Origin: CAZRZN01 sp964604565
Lineage (GTDB): Bacteria; Pseudomonadota; Alphaproteobacteria; Rhodobacterales; Rhodobacteraceae
Reading direction: 5' to 3'
DNA length: 16,380 bases
NCBI GenBank assembly: GCA_964604565.1
Contig: CAZRZN010000076.1
Span: 1 to 16,380, forward strand
Shown here: piece after piece, positions 1 through 7,787 of the stretch
Position numbering within the stretch: position 1 is the stretch's first letter
Layout: each line of letters starts with the position of its first letter
Notes under the pieces: generated by a model
Database searches by the model: none
The model's input: only the letters and a program-made list of their open reading frames with translations
What the model was told of the DNA's origin: nothing
Translations under genes and position numbers: made by a program

Positions 1-626
1 GGGAATGTGCCGCCACGCGGGATTGCCGGTCGGTCAACACGCGCGCCGCGTCCTTCGGCATGGAGTCCGCTTTAGGTCACATCAGCGGTGACGTGTTGTC
101 CAAAGCGGACGGGGCTGCAAGCCATCCGAGCTGGCCGGTTACGGCTGTCCGTGTTGGCGTAGCGCCGTTCCGGTCGCAGCCCCCTTCTTGCCGTTCCCTT
201 CGCCCTTGCGTGGACCAAGGGTGATGTGCATGTGGGGCGGACACCGGACCTTCGCCGCAAATGCATGCCGAACAAGCTCGGCCAGTGGGAACGGACATTC
301 GGATAGCATCTAATCCAGATAGTTCAGAGGTGGTTCGGTTTGTCTGAACAGGTTCCGGGCGTTCTCTAAGTGGTTTTCCGCCTTGGTTATGCGGCCACCG
401 CTTCGGGCGCCGGCTGGTTGAAGTAGGACCACTACGAGTCCAAACTGCCCGCCGGGGTAATTGAGTCTTTCGCGGTTGCAGTATGGGTGGGCTCGACACA
501 GCCGGCCCAAGTCACAACCTCAAGAAGATGATGATTCCAGCATCTCCGCCGATGTACCTTTTAGCGGATTTACTTGATTTTCATGCGCGTTTGGTTTGCT
601 TCGACCGGCCAACCAAGGAGCGCCCG
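1..626. other. Gene-free stretch with degenerate intergenic sequence
   Basis: I see no credible coding region here. The open frames on the minus strand (about 72-510) are compositionally odd, overlap each other in different frames, lack ribosome binding sites and resemble no family I know. The stretch contains the nested inverted repeat at 65-110 and scattered motifs such as CGGACCTTCGC (about 246-256) and CGGACATTCGG (about 293-303), which look like the decayed intergenic sequence often seen in Rhodobacteraceae. The part from about 510 to 610 is noticeably more AT-rich and probably contains the promoter of the small gene at 653, but I could not pick out confident -35 and -10 boxes. Confidence 0.5.
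65..110. repeat. Nested inverted repeat
   Basis: The outer arms GTCCGCTTT (65-73) and AAAGCGGAC (102-110) are perfect 9-bp complements. Inside them a second pair, GTCAC (76-80) and GTGAC (88-92), forms a 5-bp stem with a 7-base loop. The element could fold as a cruciform or RNA hairpin, or be a remnant of a mobile or REP-like intergenic repeat. There is no T-run beside it, so a simple intrinsic terminator is unlikely. Function is unknown. Confidence 0.5.
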
Positions 627-656
627 ATGAATCATGATGAAGGATTAATACCATGA
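627..656 (+). CDS. Nine-codon leader ORF overlapping the Acb2-like gene
   Basis: ATG at 627 opens a nine-residue peptide (MNHDEGLIP) ending at TGA 654-656. A strong Shine-Dalgarno sequence, AAGGAG (615-620), sits 6 bases upstream, better than the site in front of the next gene. Its stop codon overlaps the ATG of the downstream 67-aa ORF in the arrangement ATGA (653-656), which is typical of translational coupling. It is too short to judge by coding statistics. It may be a real coupling or regulatory leader peptide, or a chance arrangement. Conservation in related genomes would decide. Confidence 0.4.
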   Translation: MNHDEGLIP

Positions 657-856
657 ACGAAGAAGCTTTCGGACTTTCCTACCGTACACTCTCCGACCCC
701 GGGCGGGAAACAATGTTCGAGGCAAAACAAGTTGCCATGCAATTTGCCGAAATCATCAATGACTTTAACGCCAGCCGTGAAAAAGAGCTCGCTGTAGCGC
801 GTCTCGAAGAAGCGCTGATGTGGACGAGTAAGCACATCGCGCTCCACGGGATTTAG
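653..856 (+). CDS. Acb2/Tad1-type hairpin protein, putative cyclic-nucleotide sponge
   Basis: This 67-aa ORF has an acceptable ribosome binding site (AAGGA, 640-644, 8 bases before ATG 653) and no signal peptide or membrane segment. Residues about 18-38 and 41-64 look like two amphipathic helices joined by a short turn. The second carries the pattern REKxLAxxxLEExLMW followed by IAL, which I recognise from the Acb2/Tad1 hairpin family: small phage proteins that bind the cyclic nucleotide messengers of CBASS (Acb2) or the gcADPR signal of Thoeris (Tad1) and so blunt host defence. From memory, Tyr11 and Lys26 of Pseudomonas phage Acb2 contact the ligand. Here Tyr10 and Lys25 have the same 15-residue spacing. 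GC is 105 of 204 bases (about 51%), well below the neighbouring genes. It stands alone between gene-free DNA, so a prophage remnant or domesticated gene is likely. The family match is by eye, and the ligand is unknown. Confidence 0.65.
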   Translation: MNEEAFGLSYRTLSDPGRETMFEAKQVAMQFAEIINDFNASREKELAVARLEEALMWTSKHIALHGI

Positions 857-872
857 AACCAACCGGCCGTCC

Positions 873-897
873 GCTCCCGCGCATATGCCGCGGGAGC
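873..897 (+). terminator. Perfect 9-bp hairpin after the Acb2-like gene
   Basis: GCTCCCGCG (873-881) and CGCGGGAGC (889-897) are perfect complements around a 7-base loop, starting 16 bases after the stop codon of the small gene. No T-run follows, so this is either a factor-assisted terminator or an mRNA 3'-end stabilising stem. Confidence 0.4.
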
Positions 898-1261
898 AGC
901 ATCGCATGGCGCATTCCGCCCTGTCTGCTGAGTGGTCTCGCGGCTGCGGTAGAGATTGAGCACATGTGGCGAAAGACCGGAAGGTGCGCACTGCCGACGT
1001 TTCAGGCCGGAGAATGCAGCGCAATGCGCGGATGTCCGGTCCGGTGAAGCCGCAGCGCAGCGTGCCACGGACACTGAATGTCTCATGTGGGCCGTTCACG
1101 TCCCGAAGGACGACTCCGGTTCGCAAATTTGCACCGTCCGTTTTCCCGCCCCTCGCCGAGCTTCCCTCTTGTCGCAGCGCGCCTCCGCTCTCCCGATCCC
1201 GCAATGCGCCAAGGCACAGCCCCTCCGCACCTTGCACCTCCCCCCGGCGATGCCCTACTAA
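898..1261. other. Gene-free region upstream of fabB
   Basis: No frame here has a recognisable product or a ribosome binding site. The overlapping frames on both strands between about 956 and 1407 look like chance open frames in GC-rich DNA. Small structures seen are a 10-bp palindrome GCAAATTTGC (1123-1132) and a tetraloop hairpin CGTCC-CGAA-GGACG (1099-1112). The fabB promoter should lie in this region but I could not assign it. In many Rhodobacteraceae fabA lies directly upstream of fabB. It is not present here. Confidence 0.45.
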
Positions 1262-1289
1262 GAAGCCTGACACATCATGAGGAGGCTTC
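1262..1289 (+). promoter_or_regulatory. Inverted repeat that would cover the fabB ribosome binding site
   Basis: GAAGCCT (1262-1268) and AGGCTTC (1283-1289) are perfect 7-bp complements separated by 14 bases and end one base before the fabB ATG. The right arm overlaps the Shine-Dalgarno sequence GAGGAGG (1279-1285). If folded in the mRNA the stem would reduce fabB initiation. It may be a translational control element or chance. Confidence 0.4.
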
Positions 1290-2519
<1,230 letters not shown>

Positions 2520-2537
2520 TTTTACGGAAAGAACGGA

Positions 2538-3326
2538 ATGACGATCACTCTGGAGGGCAAGCGCGGGCTTGTCATGGGCGTGGCCAACGAACGGTCCATC
2601 GCCTGGGGAATTGCCAAGGCCTGCCATGCCGCCGGGGCGGAGCTTGCCTTCACCCATCAGGGGGAGGCGTTCGGGAAGCGGTTGGAACCGCTGGCCGCGA
2701 GCGTCGGGTCGGATTTCATGGTGGATGTCGACGTGACGGACGATGCGTCGCTGGACGCGGCGTTCACCGCGCTGGGCGAGCGGTGGGAGAGCGTGGATTT
2801 CCTTGTCCATGCGATCGCCTATTCGGACAAGTCCGAACTGACGGGGCGGATCCTGAACACCTCGCGCGCCAACTTCAAGAACACGTTGGATATCTCGGTC
2901 TACAGCTTCATCGAGGTGGCGCGGCGGGTGCATCCGCTGATGACAAACGGCGGGACGCTGCTGACGATGACCTATCTTGGCAGCCAGCGGGTTGTGCCCA
3001 ACTACAACGTGATGGGCGTGGCCAAGGCGGCGCTGGAATCCACGACGCGCTATCTGGCGAACGATCTGGGGCAGGATGGCATTCGCGTCAACGCGCTGTC
3101 GCCCGGCCCGATGAAGACGCTGGCGGGGGCGGCCATCGGCGGCGCGCGGCGCACCTACAAGCACACGGACCAGAACGCGCCTCTGGGGGCCAATGCCACG
3201 CTGGAGGCGGTGGGCGGCACGGCGGTCTGGCTGATTTCCGACGCGGGGGCCTGCACCACCGGTGAGGTGATCATGGTCGACAGCGGGTATCACGTGCTGG
3301 GAATGCCGCAACTGGAGAACCTGTAA
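2538..3326 (+). CDS. fabI: Enoyl-ACP reductase [NADH] (FabI)
   Basis: Reduces trans-2-enoyl-ACP to acyl-ACP with NAD(P)H, the last step of each fatty-acid elongation cycle. The 262-aa short-chain dehydrogenase-like protein has the N-terminal nucleotide-binding motif GVANERSIAWGIA (about residues 15-27) and the FabI catalytic residues Tyr146, Tyr156 and Lys163, in TYLG and NYNVMGVAK, numbered exactly as in E. coli FabI. The C-terminal SGYHVLGM motif is present. The start ATG at 2538 has GGAAAG (2526-2531) 6 bases upstream. It lies 18 bp after fabB and likely shares its transcript. FabI is the classical target of triclosan and isoniazid-type inhibitors. Nothing in the active site suggests a FabL or FabV variant. 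Confidence 0.95.
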   Translation: MTITLEGKRGLVMGVANERSIAWGIAKACHAAGAELAFTHQGEAFGKRLEPLAASVGSDFMVDVDVTDDASLDAAFTALGERWESVDFLVHAIAYSDKSELTGRILNTSRANFKNTLDISVYSFIEVARRVHPLMTNGGTLLTMTYLGSQRVVPNYNVMGVAKAALESTTRYLANDLGQDGIRVNALSPGPMKTLAGAAIGGARRTYKHTDQNAPLGANATLEAVGGTAVWLISDAGACTTGEVIMVDSGYHVLGMPQLENL

Positions 3327-3338
3327 CGGAGTTTGGCG

Positions 3339-3662
3339 ATGCGGCATCTGGTCTTGATCATAGCGGGTGCGCTGGGCCTCTCCGGCTGCATGGAAACCGC
3401 GGCGCCGGTCGCGGGCGGCGGCGGAAACGGGGCCGAAGCGCGCAAGCTGTCCGGCGGCATGACAAAGGCGCAGGCAGATGCCGTGTTCGGTCTGGACGCC
3501 GGGTATGAGCGTAACCCGGCCAACTGGGACGAGGCCTGCGTCAGCTACGCCTACGGCAGTCCCGAGGCGCCGCGCTATGTTCACGCGGTGTTTCGCAACG
3601 AACGGCTGACCCGGTCGACCGACGGGCATGGCGCGATCTGCACCTACGGCACCGCGCTGTAG
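3339..3662 (+). CDS. Small lipoprotein of unknown function
   Basis: A 107-aa protein with a short hydrophobic signal and the lipobox LSGC, so Cys17 would be lipidated after cleavage and then N-acylated by Lnt, which is also encoded in this window. The mature part has a Gly-rich linker (about 24-34) and a compact domain beginning KLSGGMTKAQADAVFG. That opening resembles the helix of SmpA/BamE-like outer-membrane lipoproteins, but the likeness is weak and I do not name it. Two further cysteines (EACVSY and AICTY) could form a periplasmic disulfide. ATG 3339 is preferred over the in-frame TTG at 3333 because GGAG (3328-3331) is 7 bases upstream of it. It starts 12 bp after fabI and is probably in the same transcript. 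Confidence 0.75.
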   Translation: MRHLVLIIAGALGLSGCMETAAPVAGGGGNGAEARKLSGGMTKAQADAVFGLDAGYERNPANWDEACVSYAYGSPEAPRYVHAVFRNERLTRSTDGHGAICTYGTAL

Positions 3663-3726
3663 CGGGGGACCGGAACCCCACCTGCGGCGCGGGCGTTGTC
3701 CTCTGAATGATTGGAGGGCCAAGACG

Positions 3727-4401
3727 ATGACCCACAGACTTACCTTGAAGACGGTCGAGACGGTCACGCATGACGTGAACCGCCTGACCTTTGAAAAGCC
3801 GGACGGCTTTGACCATACGCCCGGGCAGGCCACGGATTTCGCGCTGGATCGGGAAGGCTGGCGCGATGAGGCGCGGCCTTTCACCTTTACCAGCATGCCG
3901 CGCGAGGACCGGCTGGAGTTCGTCATCAAGTCCTACCCGGACCACGATGGCGTGACAGAACAGATCGCCAAGCTGGAAGCGGGCGATACCGTGCTGATCG
4001 GCGACCCATGGGGCGCGATCGAGGACAAGGGCGACGGCGTGTTCATCGCGGGCGGCGCCGGCGTGACCCCCTTCATCCCGATTCTGCGCCGCAAGCTGGA
4101 GGACCATGGCACGCTGGAGGGCAACACGCTGGTGTTTTCCAACCGTTGCGAGGACGACATCATCATGCGCGAGGAATTCGAGCGGATGCCGGGCCTGCGC
4201 TGCCATTGGACCGTGACCGAGGAAATTGGCAGCCCGCTGGCGCGCGGCATGATCGACGCCGAGATGTTGCGCGATTTCGTCGATCCCGAAAAAGACATCT
4301 GCTATGTCTGCGGGCCGGACCCGATGGTGGAGGCCATGCCGTCCGAATTGAAGGAATTGGGCGTGCCCGACAAGCGGATCGTGACCGAAGATCTGGACTG
4401 A
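3727..4401 (+). CDS. Ferredoxin-NADP reductase-like FAD/NAD(P)H oxidoreductase
   Basis: A 224-aa flavoprotein of the ferredoxin reductase superfamily, predicted to move electrons between NAD(P)H and an unidentified partner through FAD. The FAD-binding barrel covers about residues 1-100 and carries RPFTFTS (50-56). The nucleotide-binding domain has GGAGVTPFIPILR starting at 109 and the late CGPDPM motif at 195-200. There is no fused [2Fe-2S] ferredoxin domain and no membrane segment. ATG 3727 is chosen because GGAGGG (3713-3718) is 8 bases upstream. The longer frame reading back into the lipoprotein gene is a shadow. It lies 64 bp after the lipoprotein gene. The partner and physiological role cannot be read from the sequence. 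Confidence 0.8.
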   Translation: MTHRLTLKTVETVTHDVNRLTFEKPDGFDHTPGQATDFALDREGWRDEARPFTFTSMPREDRLEFVIKSYPDHDGVTEQIAKLEAGDTVLIGDPWGAIEDKGDGVFIAGGAGVTPFIPILRRKLEDHGTLEGNTLVFSNRCEDDIIMREEFERMPGLRCHWTVTEEIGSPLARGMIDAEMLRDFVDPEKDICYVCGPDPMVEAMPSELKELGVPDKRIVTEDLD

Positions 4402-4406
4402 CGCGA

Positions 4407-4465
4407 TCCCGTCAGGGGCGGCCTGATCGGGAAAGTCTGACCGCTCCCGCCTTTCGCGGGGGCGG
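4407..4465 (+). terminator. Two tandem hairpins after the oxidoreductase gene
   Basis: The first stem pairs TCCCG-TCAGG (4407-4416) with CCTGA and CGGGA (4422-4426, 4428-4432), with one bulged T. The second pairs CCGCTCCCGC (4441-4450) with GCGGGGGCGG (4456-4465) around CTTTC, with one G-U pair. No T-run follows either, so termination would have to be Rho-assisted, or the stems may protect the mRNA end. They separate the fab cluster from miaB. Confidence 0.4.
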
Positions 4466-4541
4466 TGACCATCTCGCGCATTGCAAGACGGTGCGCTTTT
4501 GCGGTATCGGACGCTTTCCAAGGCTTGGATTGGAGGGCGCA

Positions 4542-5846
4542 ATGGCCTCGAAGAAACTGTTCATCAAGACCTACGGGTGCCAGATGAATGTCTACGACAG
4601 CGAGCGTATGGCCGAGGCCATGGGCGGCGAGGGGTATACCCCGACGGACCGCCCCGAAGACGCGGATCTGATCCTGCTCAACACTTGCCATATCCGTGAA
4701 AAGGCGGCGGAAAAAGTCTATTCCGAACTGGGCCGCTACAAGGGATTGAAGGCGGAGAACCCGGATTTGCGGATCGGCGTCGCCGGCTGTGTCGCGCAGG
4801 CCGAAGGCGCCGAGATCATGCGGCGTCAGCCGATGGTCGATCTGGTTGTCGGCCCGCAAAGCTATCACCGCCTGCCGCAATTGACGGCGCGTGCGCGGGC
4901 CGGCGAAAAGGCGCTGGATACCGAGTTTCCCGAAGAGGACAAGTTCGACCACCTGACCGCGCGCCCGAAGGCAAAGCGCGGCCCGACCGCCTTTCTGACC
5001 GTGCAGGAGGGATGCGACAAGTTCTGCGCCTTCTGCGTGGTGCCCTATACCCGGGGTGCGGAGGTCAGCCGCCCCGCGCAGCGCGTCCTGACAGAGGCGC
5101 GCGATCTGGTGGAACGCGGCGTGCGCGAGATCACCTTGCTGGGTCAGAACGTGAATGCCTACCACGGGCACGACGGCGGCCTTGCCGGGTTGATCCGTGA
5201 CTTGGCCGGACTCGACGGGCTGGCGCGCATCCGGTTCACCACCTCGCATCCCAACGACATGGACGACGCGCTGATCGCCGCGCACGGCGATTGCGAGAAA
5301 CTGATGCCCTACCTGCATCTGCCGGTGCAGGCGGGCAGCGACCGGATCCTCAAACGCATGAACCGCCAGCATACGGCAGAGGATTACCTGAAGCTGATCG
5401 CACGCCTGCGCGACGTCCGGCCCGACTTGCATCTTTCGGGCGATTTCATCGTCGGCTTTCCCGAAGAGACCGAGGCTGATTTTCAGGCCACGCTGGATCT
5501 GATCGAGGCAGTGGAATACGGATCGGCCTTTTCGTTCAAGTATTCAGAGCGCCCCGGAACCCCCGCCGCCGAACGCCCGCATGTGCCCGAGGCGGAAAAG
5601 GACGACCGCCTGCAACGGCTGCAAGCCCTGCTGACAAAACAGCAGCGCGCCTTGCAGGATGCCATGGTCGGGCGCGAGGTCGACGTGCTGTTCGAAAAAC
5701 CCGGACGGCTGCCCGGTCAGATGGTGGGCAAGTCGGAATATCTGCACGCTGTGCATGTGGAGGCGCCGGAGGTCTCCGCCGGAGAGTTGCGCCGCGTCCG
5801 CATCCTTGACAGCGCCCCCAACTCGCTGCGCGGCACATTGATCTGA
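4542..5846 (+). CDS. miaB: tRNA-2-methylthio-N6-isopentenyladenosine-37 synthase (MiaB)
   Basis: Radical-SAM methylthiotransferase that adds the 2-methylthio group to N6-isopentenyladenosine at position 37 of tRNAs reading UNN codons. The 434-aa protein has the complete three-part architecture. The N-terminal UPF0004 domain has cluster cysteines Cys13 (YGCQMN), Cys49 (NTC) and Cys83 (AGC). The radical-SAM core has the CxxxCxxC cluster Cys158, Cys162 and Cys165 (CDKFCAFC). A C-terminal TRAM domain covers about residues 370-434. ATG 4542 has GGAGGG (4532-4537) 4 bases upstream. The frame remains open far upstream only as a shadow of the preceding gene. A terminator-like hairpin follows at 5897. 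The SAM it uses is made by MetK, encoded further along. Confidence 0.96.
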   Translation: MASKKLFIKTYGCQMNVYDSERMAEAMGGEGYTPTDRPEDADLILLNTCHIREKAAEKVYSELGRYKGLKAENPDLRIGVAGCVAQAEGAEIMRRQPMVDLVVGPQSYHRLPQLTARARAGEKALDTEFPEEDKFDHLTARPKAKRGPTAFLTVQEGCDKFCAFCVVPYTRGAEVSRPAQRVLTEARDLVERGVREITLLGQNVNAYHGHDGGLAGLIRDLAGLDGLARIRFTTSHPNDMDDALIAAHGDCEKLMPYLHLPVQAGSDRILKRMNRQHTAEDYLKLIARLRDVRPDLHLSGDFIVGFPEETEADFQATLDLIEAVEYGSAFSFKYSERPGTPAAERPHVPEAEKDDRLQRLQALLTKQQRALQDAMVGREVDVLFEKPGRLPGQMVGKSEYLHAVHVEAPEVSAGELRRVRILDSAPNSLRGTLI

Positions 5847-5896
5847 AAAACGGGGCGCTGACGGTCATCGCGGCAGCCTGTTTGCGGGGGGCGTGA

Positions 5897-5934
5897 GGGC
5901 CGACAGACCGCGCGACAGGCGGTGGCCCGTTTTT
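5897..5934 (+). terminator. Probable intrinsic terminator of miaB
   Basis: GGGCC (5897-5901) plus ACCGC (5907-5911) pair with the continuous GCGGTGGCCC (5919-5928), giving a 10-bp stem with a 5-base bulge and a 7-base loop. It is followed directly by GTTTTT (5929-5934). It lies 50 bases after the miaB stop. Confidence 0.6.
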
Positions 5935-5938
5935 CGCA

Positions 5939-5954
5939 GGCAGTGGACACTGCC
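5939..5954. promoter_or_regulatory. 16-bp palindrome, possible operator
   Basis: GGCAGTG-GA-CACTGCC is a perfect inverted repeat with 7-bp arms and a 2-bp centre, 5 bases after the terminator T-run and about 250 bp before phoH. The short spacer is typical of a dimeric protein binding site rather than an RNA hairpin. The regulator is unknown. Confidence 0.35.
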
Positions 5955-6206
5955 ACCCTCGCCGGAGCCCGTCGCGTTTGCGATCCGTCCCCGGTGGGTT
6001 GTCCCGGCGGTGATGTGACCATGTGACGCAGGCAAGGCGCGGGGGGTGTGGACTTGGTCCGACCGATCCCGCAGCGTCCGGGGCGTTATGAGGGCAGCGG
6101 CAGGTTTTTCTTGGCCGTTTGCCCCGCGCGGCCACGGGCATGCTTGCCACCGCGCGCGTGGCAATGCACGATGGGGCATATTCGCGGCCCATCGCAGGAG
6201 AGAGGC

Positions 6207-7181
6207 TTGACCACAGGCACGTTGACGGAAGCCATCCTTGAATATCCCGACAACCGTTTGCTCATCGACCTTTGTGGCGAGTTCGATCGCAACCTGACCG
6301 ACATCGAGGCACGCACCGGCGTCCAGATCCTGAGGCGCGGCAACCAGCTGGCGGTCCATGGACAGGAGGACATGGTGCCCGCGGCGGCGGATGTGCTGAA
6401 CGCCCTCTACGAACGGCTGGAACAGGGCCGCGACGTCGGCAAGGGCGACATAGACCGTGCGTTCCGCATGGGGGAGGAGGATGCGCCCGACGAACAGCTC
6501 GAAATGTTCGGCAAGGGTCCGGTAGAGATCAAGACCCGCAAGAAGCTGGTGGAGCCGCGCACCGACGCGCAAAAGGCCTATGTCCAGGCGCTGTTTTCGC
6601 ACGAGATGGCCTTCGGAATCGGCCCCGCGGGCACCGGAAAGACCTATATCGCCGTCGCGGTGGGCGTGAACATGCTGATAAACGGCATCGTCGACAAGAT
6701 CATCCTCAGCCGGCCGGCAGTCGAGGCCGGCGAACGGCTGGGCTTCCTGCCCGGAACGCAGGAGGACAAGGTCGACCCCTACATGCAGCCGCTCTACGAC
6801 GCGCTCAACGATTTCCTCCCGGGCAAGCAACTGGCCAAGCTGCGCGAGGAAAAGACTGTCGAGATCGCTCCGCTCGCCTTCATGCGGGGGCGCACCCTGT
6901 CGAATGCCTTCGTGGTGCTGGACGAGGCGCAGAACGCCACCACCATGCAGATGAAGATGTTCCTCACGCGGCTTGGCGAAGGGTCGCGGATGGTCATCAC
7001 CGGGGACCGCACCCAGACGGACCTGCCGCGCGGCGTGCCCTCCGGCCTTGCGGATGCCGAACGCCTATTGGGCCATGTCCCGGGGATTTCCTTCAACTAT
7101 TTTACCGGCAAGGACGTGGTGCGCCATCCGCTTGTCGCGGCCATCATCGAAGCCTACGAAAAGGACACGCCGCAAGGCTGA
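6207..7181 (+). CDS. PhoH family ATPase (PhoH/YbeZ type)
   Basis: Cytoplasmic P-loop ATPase of the PhoH/YbeZ type, which co-occurs with YbeY and is linked to RNA metabolism and ribosome maturation. Counting from TTG 6207 the protein is 324 aa, the usual length. It has an N-terminal KH-like region (residues 1-100, containing TGVQILRRGN), Walker A GPAGTGKT at 139-146 and Walker B with Asp239-Glu240 in VVLDEAQN. TTG 6207 is chosen because AGGAGA (6196-6201) is 5 bases upstream and the protein then begins at the family-typical TTGTLTEAILEYPDN. The in-frame ATG at 6171 lacks a ribosome binding site and would add 12 residues. ybeY follows after 69 bp containing a repeat hairpin. Confidence 0.92.
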   Translation: MTTGTLTEAILEYPDNRLLIDLCGEFDRNLTDIEARTGVQILRRGNQLAVHGQEDMVPAAADVLNALYERLEQGRDVGKGDIDRAFRMGEEDAPDEQLEMFGKGPVEIKTRKKLVEPRTDAQKAYVQALFSHEMAFGIGPAGTGKTYIAVAVGVNMLINGIVDKIILSRPAVEAGERLGFLPGTQEDKVDPYMQPLYDALNDFLPGKQLAKLREEKTVEIAPLAFMRGRTLSNAFVVLDEAQNATTMQMKMFLTRLGEGSRMVITGDRTQTDLPRGVPSGLADAERLLGHVPGISFNYFTGKDVVRHPLVAAIIEAYEKDTPQG

Positions 7182-7190
7182 CGGCGGCGC

Positions 7191-7240
7191 CCTTCTTCGG
7201 GCCCGAAATATCCCGGGGGTCCGGGGGCAGAGCCCCCGGC
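7191..7240 (-). repeat. Rhodobacteraceae-type intergenic repeat, copy A
   Basis: A 29-base block (7191-7219, beginning CCTTCTTCGGGCC and ending ATCCCGGGGG on the + strand) matches the reverse complement of 13934-13962 at 27 of 29 positions. It is followed by a perfect 8-bp hairpin, CCGGGGGC-AGA-GCCCCCGG (7221-7239). It lies between phoH and ybeY and would form a very stable mRNA stem ending 11 bases before the ybeY start. Confidence 0.75.
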
Positions 7241-7250
7241 GTTTAACGAC

Positions 7251-7787
7251 ATGCTGACCGATCCGATCATCGAAGACGACCGCTGGCAAAGCCTGCCGCT
7301 CGCCCCTCTGGCCGAGACGGGCGCCCGCGCGGCCCTTGCCCATCTGGATCTCGATCCGGCCCTGTTCGAGATCGCGGTTCTCGCCTGCGACGACCGGCGG
7401 ATCTGCGCGCTCAACGGCGACTTCCGCGACCGGCCCACACCGACCAATGTGCTGAGCTGGCCGGCCGAGGATCTGGCCGCCGAGAAAGACGGCGCGGGGC
7501 CGGCCAGGCCCGTGCCCGATGGACCCGAGGCGCATCACCTTGGCGATATCGCCCTCGCATGGGAGACCTGTGCGCGGGAAGCCGCCGATCAGGGCAAGCC
7601 GATGGCGCAACATGTCACACATCTGATTGTTCATGGTGTGTTACATCTTGTGGGCTATGATCATATGCGTGATGCGGATGCCACGCTTATGGAGCGTCTG
7701 GAGGTCGAAATACTTGGCAAACTCGGCCTGCCGGACCCATATGATTGGGATGATGGCCCCGGACGGGGTGTGACTGGAACGGATTGA
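7251..7787 (+). CDS. ybeY: Endoribonuclease YbeY, rRNA maturation factor
   Basis: Zinc-dependent endoribonuclease of the UPF0054 family, required for 16S rRNA 3'-end processing and ribosome quality control. The 178-aa protein carries the metal-binding signature HGVLHLVGYDH with His128, His132 and His138, and the family-typical NVLSWP motif earlier (about residues 64-69). There is no recognisable Shine-Dalgarno sequence before ATG 7251. Instead a strong 8-bp hairpin from repeat copy A ends 11 bases upstream. The N-terminus MLTDPIIEDD fits the family, so I keep this start. Its stop codon overlaps the corC start by one base (TGATG), indicating tight coupling. It functions with PhoH/YbeZ in other bacteria, which matches its neighbour. 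Confidence 0.94.
   Translation: MLTDPIIEDDRWQSLPLAPLAETGARAALAHLDLDPALFEIAVLACDDRRICALNGDFRDRPTPTNVLSWPAEDLAAEKDGAGPARPVPDGPEAHHLGDIALAWETCAREAADQGKPMAQHVTHLIVHGVLHLVGYDHMRDADATLMERLEVEILGKLGLPDPYDWDDGPGRGVTGTD

Larger units (their letters stand above)
5847..6206. other. 360-bp spacer between miaB and phoH
   Basis: No gene is supported here. The spacer holds the miaB terminator (5897-5934) and a 16-bp palindrome (5939-5954), and presumably the promoter of the phoH-ybeY-corC-lnt cluster, which I could not locate with confidence. The minus-strand open frames across it are shadows extending from phoH and miaB. Confidence 0.5.

Noticed and set aside
72..510. Overlapping minus-strand open frames in the left gene-free region
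   Set aside because: Three different frames are open over the same bases, no Shine-Dalgarno site is seen, and I recognise no domain. A transposase remnant was considered for the frame ending at 310 but no transposase motif is visible.
1123..1132. 10-bp palindrome GCAAATTTGC upstream of fabB as a fatty-acid regulator operator
   Set aside because: The symmetry does not extend beyond 10 bp and matches no operator consensus I can name, so it is recorded only as a local palindrome.
6171..6206. In-frame ATG 6171 as the phoH start
   Set aside because: No ribosome binding site is in front of it, whereas TTG 6207 has AGGAGA at 5 bases and gives the family-typical N-terminus.
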